DNA of 41,473 nucleotides from Spirochaetota bacterium (GTDB lineage Bacteria; Spirochaetota; Brachyspiria; Brachyspirales; JACRPF01), in contig JBBTBY010000060.1 of assembly GCA_038043445.1 (NCBI GenBank), positions 1 through 41,473 of the forward strand. The letters run 5' to 3'. Under the pieces are notes generated by a model, which had not been told where the DNA came from, did no database searches, and saw nothing but the letters and a program-made list of their open reading frames with translations. Position 1 is the first letter of the stretch. Every line of letters starts with the position of its first letter. Below are positions 17,994 to 27,236 of the stretch, piece after piece. Made by a program: the position numbers and the translations under genes.

Positions 17994-20127
17994 CTACCGG
18001 CTCTGCAGTCGGCTGCAGTGAAGAAGGCCGATAAGGCAGGTGATATCCTTCGGCACAAGCGCGCGGGGGAACTTTGCCGCGGGCGGGAGAGAGATGCGCC
18101 CAGAGGAAGCGAGACAGCGGCGCCATTCGCTGACCGCTGCACCCGCTGTCGTATCCGGCAATTCAGCGATAAGCTCGGAAAATGCCGCGGGCGGGTCGTC
18201 GCGTTCTGCGGTGAAGAGCTCGATCATGCGTACTTTATCGCCGAGCATTTCCGCGAGCACGATGAACACGGTGCGCATCCATGACGGACTCTGGGAGATG
18301 GACATCTCGTATTCGAGGGCTTCCCACATGAGGTCAAGGCGTTCTGAAGCGAGAAGTCCCCAGAGCATGTCAAGGCGATGGCTTGTCTCCCTGATCGAAC
18401 GATAACAGCGAAAAAACCGAATACGGCTGATCGGCTCATGATGACGCAGAAGTCCTTTGTATGCTCGTGCACGGATGTTCGGGTCTGTATCTTTTGCCAG
18501 CGAGCGGAGTGCCGCTGCTGCCGCGGGTATTCGCAGGAAGCCGAGCGCATTGACAGCGTCGCCGCGGAGCGGGGAGTCGCGGTCCTCGGATTCCGCAATG
18601 ATGAACGTTACGGAAGAGGGCAGGGGATTCTCGAACAATGCGCGATATGCCGCGGCGCGGTGACGTGTCTCAGGGTGACGAAGCGCATCGAGGATGAGAC
18701 GTTCCCCCGCCGGGACATGGGATGCAAGCACATTCTCATAGACCCGCACTTCCCCGGGGCGGCTCGATGCATGCACGGTCATATCGTGGGCGCGGAACAC
18801 GGTGAGGAGATTCGCGGGAAGTACCTGTTCGATGTCGTGCGCAAGCAGCCCCAGTTTCCCTTTTACCATCACGATCGAAAAGATACAGACGCCGAGCGAC
18901 AGCACGGTCCAGAGCAGGAATGCATGGCTGTATGAATGCATTCCCTGAGGACGTATCGCGGCGGGGATAGCACCGAGTCCCATGACGGCGGCGATGCCGA
19001 GAATGGCGGCGACGACACCGGCGAGCTGATAAATGACCGAGTACGATACCGCGTTCTTCCGCGGCAGTCGTTCATTGGAGAGTGCAACGAGAACGATGCC
19101 GGAGACGGCAAGAAAAAGCGTGCCGAGCACGAACAGTGTTCCCGCGATGAAGCCGCGGAGCTCTGCCGGGAAAAGATGTATCCACGTCCATGCTGAACCG
19201 AGGAGTAAAAGCACGATATGCGATCCGAGGAGGAGCGGCCGCACGGGTATGCGCGCGCCGATAAGCACGAGCGCGCGGGCGCCCACCACCGATACGACAA
19301 GGCCGATCACCGTAAGCGCGGTTATCGCTTCCGAGGTATATCCCAGATCGCTCTTCAATGCGTTGACCTGAAATGCCGCGGCGATGGCCATGGGAACCTG
19401 CAGAAGCACGACTATCACTACCTCGCGATAGGAGCGCTGTCGCATCATATCGCGCGCTGCCTCGCGCAAAGCGCGGAGCGACCCGCCGGCGATGCTGCCG
19501 GTAAGCGGCAATCCTGAAAGGCGCTGCGATGCTATGAGATTGAAAATGAAGCCGACGGCGAAAAGCGAGATGAAAGCGGTCTCCTCGCCGATGCGCGCAC
19601 CCATTGACAACACGCCCCAGGCAAGGAGCGCCGTGATAAGGCAGCCGAAATACCAGCGCAGCTGCGTTTCCGCGTTCATCGTCGTCAGCTCGCGGTGTCC
19701 GGATATGGCGCGCAGTACCGACGGGATCGTGCTCACACCGACGGCGCGTATCGAAAGGAATATGAAAAGGATGATGATAAGGAGCCATGCTTTCAGTGCG
19801 GGGTCGGGAATGAGCGGCAAGAGAAGGATGCCGCCCGCCAGCACGGAACGTATCCACCATGAGCGAGAACTTACCCGGCTTGCATCCATGCCCTGAAAAA
19901 AAGCGGGCGCAAGGACGGCGAACACCCCGGCGAGATAGATCGACGCGAAGAGAATGCCCATCTGCAGATTGTTCGCGCCGTAATGGAGCGCAAGGAGCGC
20001 GCTGATAGGGCCTATCGTAAGGCTTGCGCCCAGGGGATTGAACAGGGCATAGTTCAGATAGCGGCGCTGTGCCTTCAGCTGCTCCGGCCGCGACAGGCTC
20101 GGGGGGGGTAATGGCGGTAGTGCTCAT
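17994..20127 (-). CDS. MFS transporter with C-terminal HEAT-like repeats, frame broken in a C8 tract
   Basis: From ATG 19961 downstream the frame encodes 655 residues: membrane segments to about residue 410 (MFS-like), then soluble helical HEAT-like repeats (AGERLILDALRHPETRHRAAAYRALF, PLRGDAVNALGFLRIPAAAAALRSLA, DPNIRARAYKGLLRH). The same frame continues upstream without a start as RPEQLKAQRRYLNYALFN and GASLTIGPISALLALHYGA, clearly the cytosolic N-terminus and first helix of the transporter. It is joined to ATG 20127 (MSTTAITPP) only if the C8 run at 20101-20108 is read as seven. The intact protein would be 710 residues. As written, the gene is off, or initiates internally without helix 1. 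A promoter sits at 20142-20169. The likely cargo is a breakdown product from the adjacent operon (inference). Confidence 0.8.
20101..20108 (-). repeat. C8 homopolymer at the frameshift, 7 codons after the start
   Basis: Eight G on the plus strand (C8 in the gene). One base fewer restores a continuous 710-residue frame. Candidate slipped-strand switch or a sequence error. Confidence 0.75.
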
Positions 20128-20141
20128 CGTTCTTCGGCTTC

Positions 20142-20169
20142 AGTATACAGCAGGGCGCATGCAAAGCAA
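20142..20169 (-). promoter_or_regulatory. Promoter of the MFS-HEAT transporter gene
   Basis: Minus strand TTGCTT (20169-20164), 16-bp spacer, TATACT (20147-20142). The predicted start is only about 8 nt before ATG 20127, giving a near-leaderless mRNA, which supports 20127 as the original start. Confidence 0.55.
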
Positions 20170-20184
20170 ACGCGGGTCAGGCGC

Positions 20185-22095
20185 TTATGTCGGGAACCCC
20201 GGGAGCGCAGGATCGAATTCGCCTGCCGCCGTCACCGGGATGCGTTCGGAAAGATGCGTCGTGATGTCGGGTATATCGAAGCGGGTGAGGATGTCCGGTA
20301 GAATGCCCGAAAGCGGGAATCGGTACGCACGTGCGTTCATTATCGATGCGAACGACGATGGCATATCGACAGCATCGACACGCGTGACCGCATTCGAGAA
20401 CACTGCCGCAGAAAGGGCGATGAGACCGCCGGTGCCGTAACCGGCAAGCGAGAATTCCCTGTATCTGTTCGCGGAAAGGAATTTCAGCACGGCAAGCACA
20501 TCGTACACGCGGCGTCCGAAGAGACTGAAGTCAGCCATGTGAGCGAATGAGGAATACATGAAATCCGCGCCGTACGGCGAGAAGTACGTGCTGCCGATAT
20601 CGGCGGTGCCGGACATCGATTCGCCGATGCCGCGCACATCGAGGATGAAGAACGAAGCGTCATCGTTCTCTGCGAATACCGGCGCCGCCTCGGGGAGCAT
20701 CATCTCCGTTTCGAAATGTTCCTGCGGCAGAAAGATGCGGGCCGACTTCTTTTTCGGCAGGGAATACGCGCATTCTCCGGCAGGATTCCTGTATTTCAAT
20801 AATGCGAAAACGCTTTCTTCGGTCGGTATGGCGAACCGTGAATACGTTCTCTCCGAATACCGGTACGGTCGGAGCACTCGGAAATCGCGTATGGCAGGTA
20901 TGACAGGGAGCGAAAGCAGTTTTCGGAACACGGCCGGTGTGAAGCCTTTCCGCGTGCGCGCGAACGTATCAGCGAGGTCCTTCGCGAATTCGCCTATCGA
21001 ACGCGAGCCCTCCTCGTGGACATTACCGGTGCGGGTCACCTGCAGTTGTACCGGTGTATGCGTTACGACGGGTATATCCGCCTTCACTGACGGGAGGCCG
21101 GCGTGTGTGCAGAAGAACCGGAAGAGCTCGTGTTGCGATACTTCATCGATGGAATGATCGCCCGGGGTCGCTACAAGTTCGATATCCTTTCCGCACCCGA
21201 GCATCTGATAGACCTTCTTCAGATGAGCATACGCCTCATGCGAGCCTCGGTTGTCGAAGAAGTCGTTCTGCTTCGAGAGTATCATCACCGGCTTGGGCGC
21301 GAACGCGGTGATATGATCGAACATTTCGTGACCCATCGTGAGGACACCGCGCGGGATCTGCTCCGAATCGCTCGGGAGCTCGTTCGTAAGATTGCGCCGA
21401 TACGTGGTGATGAAGCATGACGGCGCCGCCATGGTGTACCGGTCATCGACGGACATTATCACCGACGTCATCGTCCCGCCGCCGGACTGTCCGACGAGAC
21501 CGATATGTTTTTTATCTATCGGTGCCGATTCGAGGAGGCAGTCAAGCGCACGTACGCCGTCCCATGCGCGATACGTGGAGAACTCTTCGCCGACAAGGAG
21601 GAGCTTCTTTGCCGCGAGTATATGTTCATGCACGCAGCCGAGTCCTTCGAATTCGATACGCTCACCCTGTGCGATCGGATCGAAAATGATGACGGCGAAC
21701 CCGCGTACTGCGAGCCCTGCGGATAATTTCTGATATAAGGGGCATGTCTTTCCTTCGAGCGCGTGGCCGCAGGGGATGACGACGCCGGGGAACGGCCCTT
21801 TCCCGTTCGGTACATAGATATTCGCGGTGACGAAATAGTTCGGGCGGCTTTCGAATATCACTTTGCGGATCTCGTATCGATCTTCCTGTATGACGCCGGT
21901 GACCTTTGCATTGAGCGGACATTTCTCCTTCGGGAGCGCGTATATCTTCTTGAAGTCACGCCGGCATTGAGCGGCATGTTTCTCCATGGCAGCCCTTGTC
22001 TTTATTGCGGCAAAACGCGCCTGCCGCTTTTCATCAAGCGCGTTGAACACCCGTTCGGTGTATTCCTGAAGCATGCGGGGAAATGTGATCAGCAT
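20185..22095 (-). CDS. Tandem alpha/beta-hydrolase, acetylxylan-esterase-like; second domain lacks the nucleophile
   Basis: 636 residues, no signal peptide. Domain 1 (about 70-345) is an intact alpha/beta-hydrolase: GQSGGG (202-207) with Ser204, an Asp in KQNDFFD (about 278), and His314 in GDHS. Strand order and VVIPCGHALEG / GFAVIIFDPIAQGER resemble acetylxylan-esterase/prolyl-oligopeptidase-like bacterial families. Domain 2 (about 430-636) again shows FILDVRGIGES and LAGYGTGG (550-557), but the Gly-x-Ser-x-Gly serine is replaced, so it is probably non-catalytic. Role: deacylation of oligosaccharides (inference from operon). RBS AAAGGAG is 8 nt before ATG 22095. The gene starts 4 nt after the stop of the upstream beta-helix gene. 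Confidence 0.82.
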   Translation of the reverse strand: MLITFPRMLQEYTERVFNALDEKRQARFAAIKTRAAMEKHAAQCRRDFKKIYALPKEKCPLNAKVTGVIQEDRYEIRKVIFESRPNYFVTANIYVPNGKGPFPGVVIPCGHALEGKTCPLYQKLSAGLAVRGFAVIIFDPIAQGERIEFEGLGCVHEHILAAKKLLLVGEEFSTYRAWDGVRALDCLLESAPIDKKHIGLVGQSGGGTMTSVIMSVDDRYTMAAPSCFITTYRRNLTNELPSDSEQIPRGVLTMGHEMFDHITAFAPKPVMILSKQNDFFDNRGSHEAYAHLKKVYQMLGCGKDIELVATPGDHSIDEVSQHELFRFFCTHAGLPSVKADIPVVTHTPVQLQVTRTGNVHEEGSRSIGEFAKDLADTFARTRKGFTPAVFRKLLSLPVIPAIRDFRVLRPYRYSERTYSRFAIPTEESVFALLKYRNPAGECAYSLPKKKSARIFLPQEHFETEMMLPEAAPVFAENDDASFFILDVRGIGESMSGTADIGSTYFSPYGADFMYSSFAHMADFSLFGRRVYDVLAVLKFLSANRYREFSLAGYGTGGLIALSAAVFSNAVTRVDAVDMPSSFASIMNARAYRFPLSGILPDILTRFDIPDITTHLSERIPVTAAGEFDPALPGFPT

Positions 22096-22099
22096 GGAT

Positions 22100-24184
22100 T
22101 CACTCCTTTGTACTATCGAATGCCGTTGCTGCGCTGAAGATCGCTATCGCATCGATGAGAAGTCCGTCTTCCCGGCTCATGAGTGAAAGCGTGTGCGTGC
22201 CCTTGCCGAGCGTGAACGTAACGAATGAACCGATATCCACTTTCCCGTCGATGCGGTCACGCACGCGGTCCCAGGCGAACGATGAGGATGCCTTTATGTC
22301 GGAAAGCTTTTTTGGCGCTCCGTCCATGCTTACGAATATCGAATCATCGTCGCTCGTTGCGGCTATCGTCCGGAGCCACACGTGATAGTCACCCGGGTCG
22401 GTCACTTCAAAACGGTACTGCGCCGATCCCTTCTCAAGACCGGTGCCCTGCGGAACGACGATGCATTTCCCGCCGCGTGCCGACACATCGGTGCGGACCA
22501 TCATCGGTGCCGAAAGTTCACCGGCTTCCGCTTCAATGAAGATGCCGCTTTTCATCGTCTGTGCCGATGTGAGCTCGGGATGGTCCGATCGTATATAACG
22601 TGCCGGGGGCATCTCCTTCGGTACAAAACCGTCACCGCTCATGGTCACGTGTATCGTTCTCGGCGTACAGCCGTTCGTGCCGCGGACGGAGAGCAGCATC
22701 GGGGTCGTTTCGATGCGATAGGCTCCCGCGGCGAAATTCTCAGCGATAACGGACAGCCCGTCGTTTACGAGGCGCAACGAGGCATGATGGAACGGTGCGC
22801 CGTCCCTGAAGAACCGTATGCCGGCAAGGGATAGAGCGTCGACGGGATAATTGAACGTAAGGCGCACGGCACCCGGTTTCGTGTCGTGTGCGACACAGGT
22901 AAATCCTTTACCGGTCAACTCACCGGAAAAATATCGCGTAACGAGATCGCGCATATACGGCGAGAGCGATGCACCGCGTTTCATGTCATCGGACGCATCC
23001 TTCGCGGGAATGAACGTACTGTCTATTATGCTCACCGTACCGCTCGCGCTCACCGCTGCCGGCGAAAGCGGTTTTCTCGAGCCGTCGATGAGCGTTGCGC
23101 CTGCTATCGATATTCTTGAAGATCTATTTGCCCATAGCGAGAACGCATTGGTATTGACCGGGTCGAAATAGAACACGCTGTTGGAGAACATGAGGTTTCC
23201 GTTGGTCCCGCCCTCCCATTTCAGGTTCTTGAACGCGCGTGTCGAATGGATATAGCAGTCCTCGAAGGAATCGTACCCGTCGCCGTAGCACATGATATCG
23301 ACGTCATACGAATCGGCGATGAGCGTACCCGTATGACGGGATGCTGACCAGTCGATATTGACCACGCCGCAATTGTTGCCTATCATGACGGCATTGCTCA
23401 TGAAATACTCGCAGCGGTCATGCGCGCTTATTCCTTCATCGAAATTCCAGTCCGCACGCACATCGATGAAAGAGATATCCCGCGTGCCTTCACCCGGGCC
23501 GACACCGGTGCGGTTGCAGTGCAGATTGATCCCGTCGTTGTACACGAATTTGATGTTCACGTTCGAGACGATGATGTTCTCGCTCGGACGCGCCGTGAAC
23601 GCGAACGCGGTATCCCGCGCCGCACGTTCGATGCGGTATTCACGGAGCGCGAACCCCGGGTGTATGCATACGTAGAGGTCATTGCCGTCGATGGTCCACT
23701 CATCGGGCTTAAGATTCTTGACCGCGGGGAGCGGCCGCGTCTGATATAATCGCGCGCGCCCCATGCGCTGCATCATGCCGTTGATGACAAGAAAAAAATT
23801 CTCCTTCGGAAGACGCTTGAAATGTCCCGGCGCGATATAGATATCACCTTCGAACTGACGCCATTCGTTCGTCGGTATCTCCTCGCTCCCGATCACCCAA
23901 TTCCCGCCGCCGTCGATGACCAGCGGCGCATCCTTCATGCATTTCCTGCCGTTTATGACGAACATATCGCGGTACGGCAGCGGCGAAGGATTCAGCCGTA
24001 TCGTATCGCCGCCGACCGCGCGGCCCATGGCGTTCGAGAACGAACGAAGCGGCATTTCGGCCGATCTTCCGTCGTTCTCATCATCGCCGCGGACATTGTC
24101 GATATAGATCGTCCCTCCGGAGAGCACCGATGCGGTGATACACACGAGAACGCAGAAACGAACGATAATGAGACGCATCTTCAT
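22100..24184 (-). CDS. Secreted right-handed beta-helix protein with C-terminal CBM6/35-like module
   Basis: 694 residues with a signal peptide (about 1-22, VLVCITASVLSGG). GTIYIDNVRGDDENDG followed by a gap and APLVIDGGG is the classic opening of pectate-lyase-like beta-helix enzymes. The middle (about 190-400) is a ladder of short Asn/Asp-rich strands (IIVSNVNIKFVYNDGINLHC, NCGVVNIDWSASRHTGTLIADS, DSFEDCYIHSTRAFKNLKWEG). The C-terminus (about 545-690) starts with GIFIEAEAGE and contains DYHVWLRTIA and HTLSLMSREDGLLIDAI, as in CBM6/35-type modules. A polysaccharide lyase or hydrolase is likely; catalytic residues cannot be assigned by eye. It follows the other beta-helix gene by 3 nt. Confidence 0.8.
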   Translation of the reverse strand: MKMRLIIVRFCVLVCITASVLSGGTIYIDNVRGDDENDGRSAEMPLRSFSNAMGRAVGGDTIRLNPSPLPYRDMFVINGRKCMKDAPLVIDGGGNWVIGSEEIPTNEWRQFEGDIYIAPGHFKRLPKENFFLVINGMMQRMGRARLYQTRPLPAVKNLKPDEWTIDGNDLYVCIHPGFALREYRIERAARDTAFAFTARPSENIIVSNVNIKFVYNDGINLHCNRTGVGPGEGTRDISFIDVRADWNFDEGISAHDRCEYFMSNAVMIGNNCGVVNIDWSASRHTGTLIADSYDVDIMCYGDGYDSFEDCYIHSTRAFKNLKWEGGTNGNLMFSNSVFYFDPVNTNAFSLWANRSSRISIAGATLIDGSRKPLSPAAVSASGTVSIIDSTFIPAKDASDDMKRGASLSPYMRDLVTRYFSGELTGKGFTCVAHDTKPGAVRLTFNYPVDALSLAGIRFFRDGAPFHHASLRLVNDGLSVIAENFAAGAYRIETTPMLLSVRGTNGCTPRTIHVTMSGDGFVPKEMPPARYIRSDHPELTSAQTMKSGIFIEAEAGELSAPMMVRTDVSARGGKCIVVPQGTGLEKGSAQYRFEVTDPGDYHVWLRTIAATSDDDSIFVSMDGAPKKLSDIKASSSFAWDRVRDRIDGKVDIGSFVTFTLGKGTHTLSLMSREDGLLIDAIAIFSAATAFDSTKE

Positions 24185-24187
24185 GGA

Positions 24188-25912
24188 TCATTTCACTCCC
24201 GCACCGCGTATCTCTCCGGCGCAGAAAGCGCCCGGGTCTTTGAACTGATTCCCTTCCACGCGCACATCGACCGAGTTCTGCACTTCGACCGCATATACCG
24301 CCGTCAGCCCATATTTCGAACCCGTCGTACGGCAATCCCCGTTGTTCGAACGCTTGATACGGTTGCCGCGTATGATGACATCGCGCGCCGCATTGATATG
24401 GATAGCGCTTGCCGTCGAGCCGTCGATGAGATTGCTTTCTATCGTGATGCTCCGTATCGCGGAGGGAAAAAGACCTGCCTTTTCCGGTCGATACCCGAGC
24501 GAAATGGCGCCCGGACTGAAATAGTCGCTCATGAGCGCAAAGCGTCCCCAGCCGTTGTCGCGGAGCGTATTGCCGCGTATCACGACATTATCGGGCCAGC
24601 CCGCTTCACGCCAGTATTCGTACTCCGGACCGAGCGCTATCGCGCTCTGACTGATGCGCTCGATGATATTGTTCTCTATTATGCCTTTGGACGCCATGAT
24701 TCGAAGTCCGCGTCCGCGGTGGTCGCGGAATCGGCAGTTTCGGATGATGAAGTTCTCTGCAGCCACCGCCGGCACATCGAAGAACGCCGCATCGTCCATT
24801 GCGATATCCTTATCCGCGGTTATGCGCATGAACGCATATTTCGAATCCGGCATAGACGGCCAGAACACCTTCACCTCCTCGCGGGTGAACTCACGTACCT
24901 GCGGCGCATGCGCTATCGAAACAATATGTGCCTCATCAAGAATATCGAAATTCTCGCGGCGCAGCATGCGAAGGCGGTCACCGGCACGAATGATGTTCGT
25001 AAGCCCGATGAGATCGCGCCGAAACAGGGCGATGAACGAACGGGCATCATCCTTCTGAAAGACCGGGAATGTCACTCCGTGCAGGTTCACCGAGTCGTCG
25101 CCCATGAATTCGAATTCGCAGTTCTCAAGCACCGGCCCGCGGCGGCTGTACGCATAATTGAACGCATCGGCCCCGGTGGACAGAAGCCTGTCCTCGCTGG
25201 CCCCGGCGGGCCGCGTTCCGCGCAGCACGTTGAAGCGGAAATAATTATCCTCACCCGCGGGGAAACGCACGATGACGGCGATCGAAGGCGCGGTGTATAT
25301 CGTCACATCCTCGATACGAAGGCCGTTCGCCCAGTACGCGTTGATCGCCGCCCCTGCCCGCGTGGTGAATGCGATGAGATCTCCCACAGTGACGTTCGGC
25401 TCCGCAGTCCCGAGCACGATGCGCCCCGTCCGAGGCGTTAACGCTTTCGCTTCGCGCGGGTAGAGGTCGGCTACGCCCGTTTTCCAGCGCCGTGTTTTCG
25501 CGTCGAATATATATGCACGCTTAACGATGAACAGTCCCGCATAATCCGGATATCCGTCATGTATCCTGAAATCGATAGACTTCCCGTCGTCGGACATCGC
25601 GGTGATCGTACCCTGCGTGAATGGGAGCGGATCATAGTCGATGGAGAAATTCTTCAATCGTATATTCTCCGAATTGTCGATCTTGAATCCCTGTTTGTTA
25701 AGATCGGCGAGCGAGAACACTATTGTCGAGCCCTGTCCATCCACAGTGATGTTTTTCGCGCCGCGGATATTCACCGTATCGGTGACGATATGGCGTCCGG
25801 CAGGCAATGTTATGGCCAGCATTCCGTTCGATACGGCGTCTTCAATGGCGTTCTTCACATCGAAGCCTGCAAGCATCGATGCCGTCAGTGCGACAAAAAT
25901 GAATGTTCTCAT
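24188..25912 (-). CDS. Secreted right-handed beta-helix enzyme, possibly GH110-like
   Basis: 574 residues with a short signal peptide (1-16, FIFVALTASMLAG). It opens with DAVSNGMLAITLPAGRH and TVNIRGAKNITVDGQGS, a standard beta-helix cap. Repeating coils run through the whole protein (NSENIRLKNFSIDYDPL, ENFIIRNCRFRDHRGRGLRI, GIIENNIIERISQSAIALG, RSITIESNLIDGSTASAIHI). The segment FEFMGDDSVNLHG resembles the acidic active-site coil of GH110 alpha-galactosidase-type beta-helices, which is suggestive only. RBS AAAAGGAGAG is 4 nt from ATG 25912. It is central in the LacI-led operon. Confidence 0.8.
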   Translation of the reverse strand: MRTFIFVALTASMLAGFDVKNAIEDAVSNGMLAITLPAGRHIVTDTVNIRGAKNITVDGQGSTIVFSLADLNKQGFKIDNSENIRLKNFSIDYDPLPFTQGTITAMSDDGKSIDFRIHDGYPDYAGLFIVKRAYIFDAKTRRWKTGVADLYPREAKALTPRTGRIVLGTAEPNVTVGDLIAFTTRAGAAINAYWANGLRIEDVTIYTAPSIAVIVRFPAGEDNYFRFNVLRGTRPAGASEDRLLSTGADAFNYAYSRRGPVLENCEFEFMGDDSVNLHGVTFPVFQKDDARSFIALFRRDLIGLTNIIRAGDRLRMLRRENFDILDEAHIVSIAHAPQVREFTREEVKVFWPSMPDSKYAFMRITADKDIAMDDAAFFDVPAVAAENFIIRNCRFRDHRGRGLRIMASKGIIENNIIERISQSAIALGPEYEYWREAGWPDNVVIRGNTLRDNGWGRFALMSDYFSPGAISLGYRPEKAGLFPSAIRSITIESNLIDGSTASAIHINAARDVIIRGNRIKRSNNGDCRTTGSKYGLTAVYAVEVQNSVDVRVEGNQFKDPGAFCAGEIRGAGVK

Positions 25913-25924
25913 TGACTCTCCTTT

Positions 25925-27214
25925 TTACTTAAGACCGAGCAATTCCGGTATCGATATCGGACGTTTTTCCTTCGCGGAACGCCAGAGCGCCTCGCCCATG
26001 GCGACAGCCTGCGCGCCGGCAAGCGAGTTGGACATTATCTCGTAGCCGCGGGCAGGGTCCGGCCCGATGAAAAGGTCTTCGCGAAGTATCGGGTCAGCGC
26101 CGCCGTGGCTTCCCGCGCCCTTAAGCACATCGATGCGCTCACGCCCGCCGTGAAAGAGCGGCATATAATCGAGCGTGGATTCCGCATCGACGGTGAACGG
26201 CATGCGCGATGCGGCACCGTAGAACGTCCATTCGATGCGCCCTTTCGTGCCGTTTATCGCAAGCCGGAAGCCTTCGTACGGTGTGGAGAAATTCACGCTG
26301 TACGAGAAGAGTGCGCCTTTGTCGTAGCGTATCGACGCGACATAGGTGTCCTCGATATCGATGCATGGATCGAAGATACAGCGGTCGGGATGATAATCCG
26401 TATACGCTATCTTCACCGTGCCGAGGTGATCGTCCGCAGGCTGAGCAGCACCCTCGCTCCGTCCATGCCAGCGCATATAGTAGGCGCAGGATGTGCGCAC
26501 ATCGCAGGTGGCGCAGCGGCGTCCGTCGGCCTTTTTTGGATTGAGCTCGCCGTCCGCGCCGTAATAATTGCGCGCGCCGTAGGAGAACACCTCGAGGGGG
26601 TTCTGTCCGACGAACCAGTTGACCATATCCAGGTGATGCGTCGATTTGTGTATCGAAAGACCGCCGGAATTCTTCCGCTCGCGGTTCCATCGCTGGAAAT
26701 AGCTTGAGCCGTGATGCGTATCGATATACCAATTAAGATCGACTTGCGTAATGCGCCCGATCTTGCCCGCGAGTATCATTTCCTTTATCGCGCGGCATTC
26801 GGCGATGTAACGTACATTGAAGGTGACCGTCACGTTCCCTTTGCTCTTTTTCTCGGCATCAAGCACACGCCGACAGTCCTCGGATGTCGTCACCATCGGC
26901 TTTTCCGAGATGACATGCAGATCCTTTGCGAGCGCTTTGAGTATGTAGGTCACATGCGTTCGGTCTATGCCGCAGACGATGACCGTGTCGGGCTTCGTCG
27001 ATGACACCATGGCATCGAATGCATCCTCGCCGGTGAATGTCGGTATGCCTTTCGCCTCCGGATACATCTCCGTGCATACGGCGAAACGCTTTTCATCGAT
27101 ATCAAGAAGGCCGACTATCTCGCCGTGTTCACTGAATTCCCTGAGCAGGGGACCGATGAACATGTTCAATCCGCGATTGCTCACACCGCATACCGCATAT
27201 CGTTTCTTCGCCAT
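25925..27214 (-). CDS. Gfo/Idh/MocA-family NAD(P)-dependent oxidoreductase (first paralogue)
   Basis: 429 residues from ATG 27214, 6 nt after GAGGAG; the ATG at 27220 would abut the RBS. N-terminal Rossmann fold (CGVSNRG, residues 9-15), the EKP motif at 104-106, and the HHLDMVNWF block that carries the catalytic-type His/Asp of the family. It contains a Cys cluster (CATCDVRTSC) in a mid-protein insertion that its neighbour lacks. Family members oxidise or isomerise sugars and inositols. About half of its residues appear alignable with the next upstream gene, so the two are tandem paralogues acting probably on successive or alternative sugar substrates. Confidence 0.9.
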   Translation of the reverse strand: MAKKRYAVCGVSNRGLNMFIGPLLREFSEHGEIVGLLDIDEKRFAVCTEMYPEAKGIPTFTGEDAFDAMVSSTKPDTVIVCGIDRTHVTYILKALAKDLHVISEKPMVTTSEDCRRVLDAEKKSKGNVTVTFNVRYIAECRAIKEMILAGKIGRITQVDLNWYIDTHHGSSYFQRWNRERKNSGGLSIHKSTHHLDMVNWFVGQNPLEVFSYGARNYYGADGELNPKKADGRRCATCDVRTSCAYYMRWHGRSEGAAQPADDHLGTVKIAYTDYHPDRCIFDPCIDIEDTYVASIRYDKGALFSYSVNFSTPYEGFRLAINGTKGRIEWTFYGAASRMPFTVDAESTLDYMPLFHGGRERIDVLKGAGSHGGADPILREDLFIGPDPARGYEIMSNSLAGAQAVAMGEALWRSAKEKRPISIPELLGLK

Positions 27215-27236
27215 GGGCATCTCCTCTTCCTATACG

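Noticed and set aside
19072-20127. 351-codon open frame from ATG 20127 on the minus strand
   Set aside because: It is the frame-shifted reading past the C8 tract; after the first nine residues it has no hydrophobic pattern, while the other frame is an obvious transporter.
23822-25441. Plus-strand open frame of about 540 codons over the beta-helix genes
   Set aside because: Antisense to two clearly coding genes with signal peptides and correct RBS; composition is Arg/His-biased as in shadow frames.
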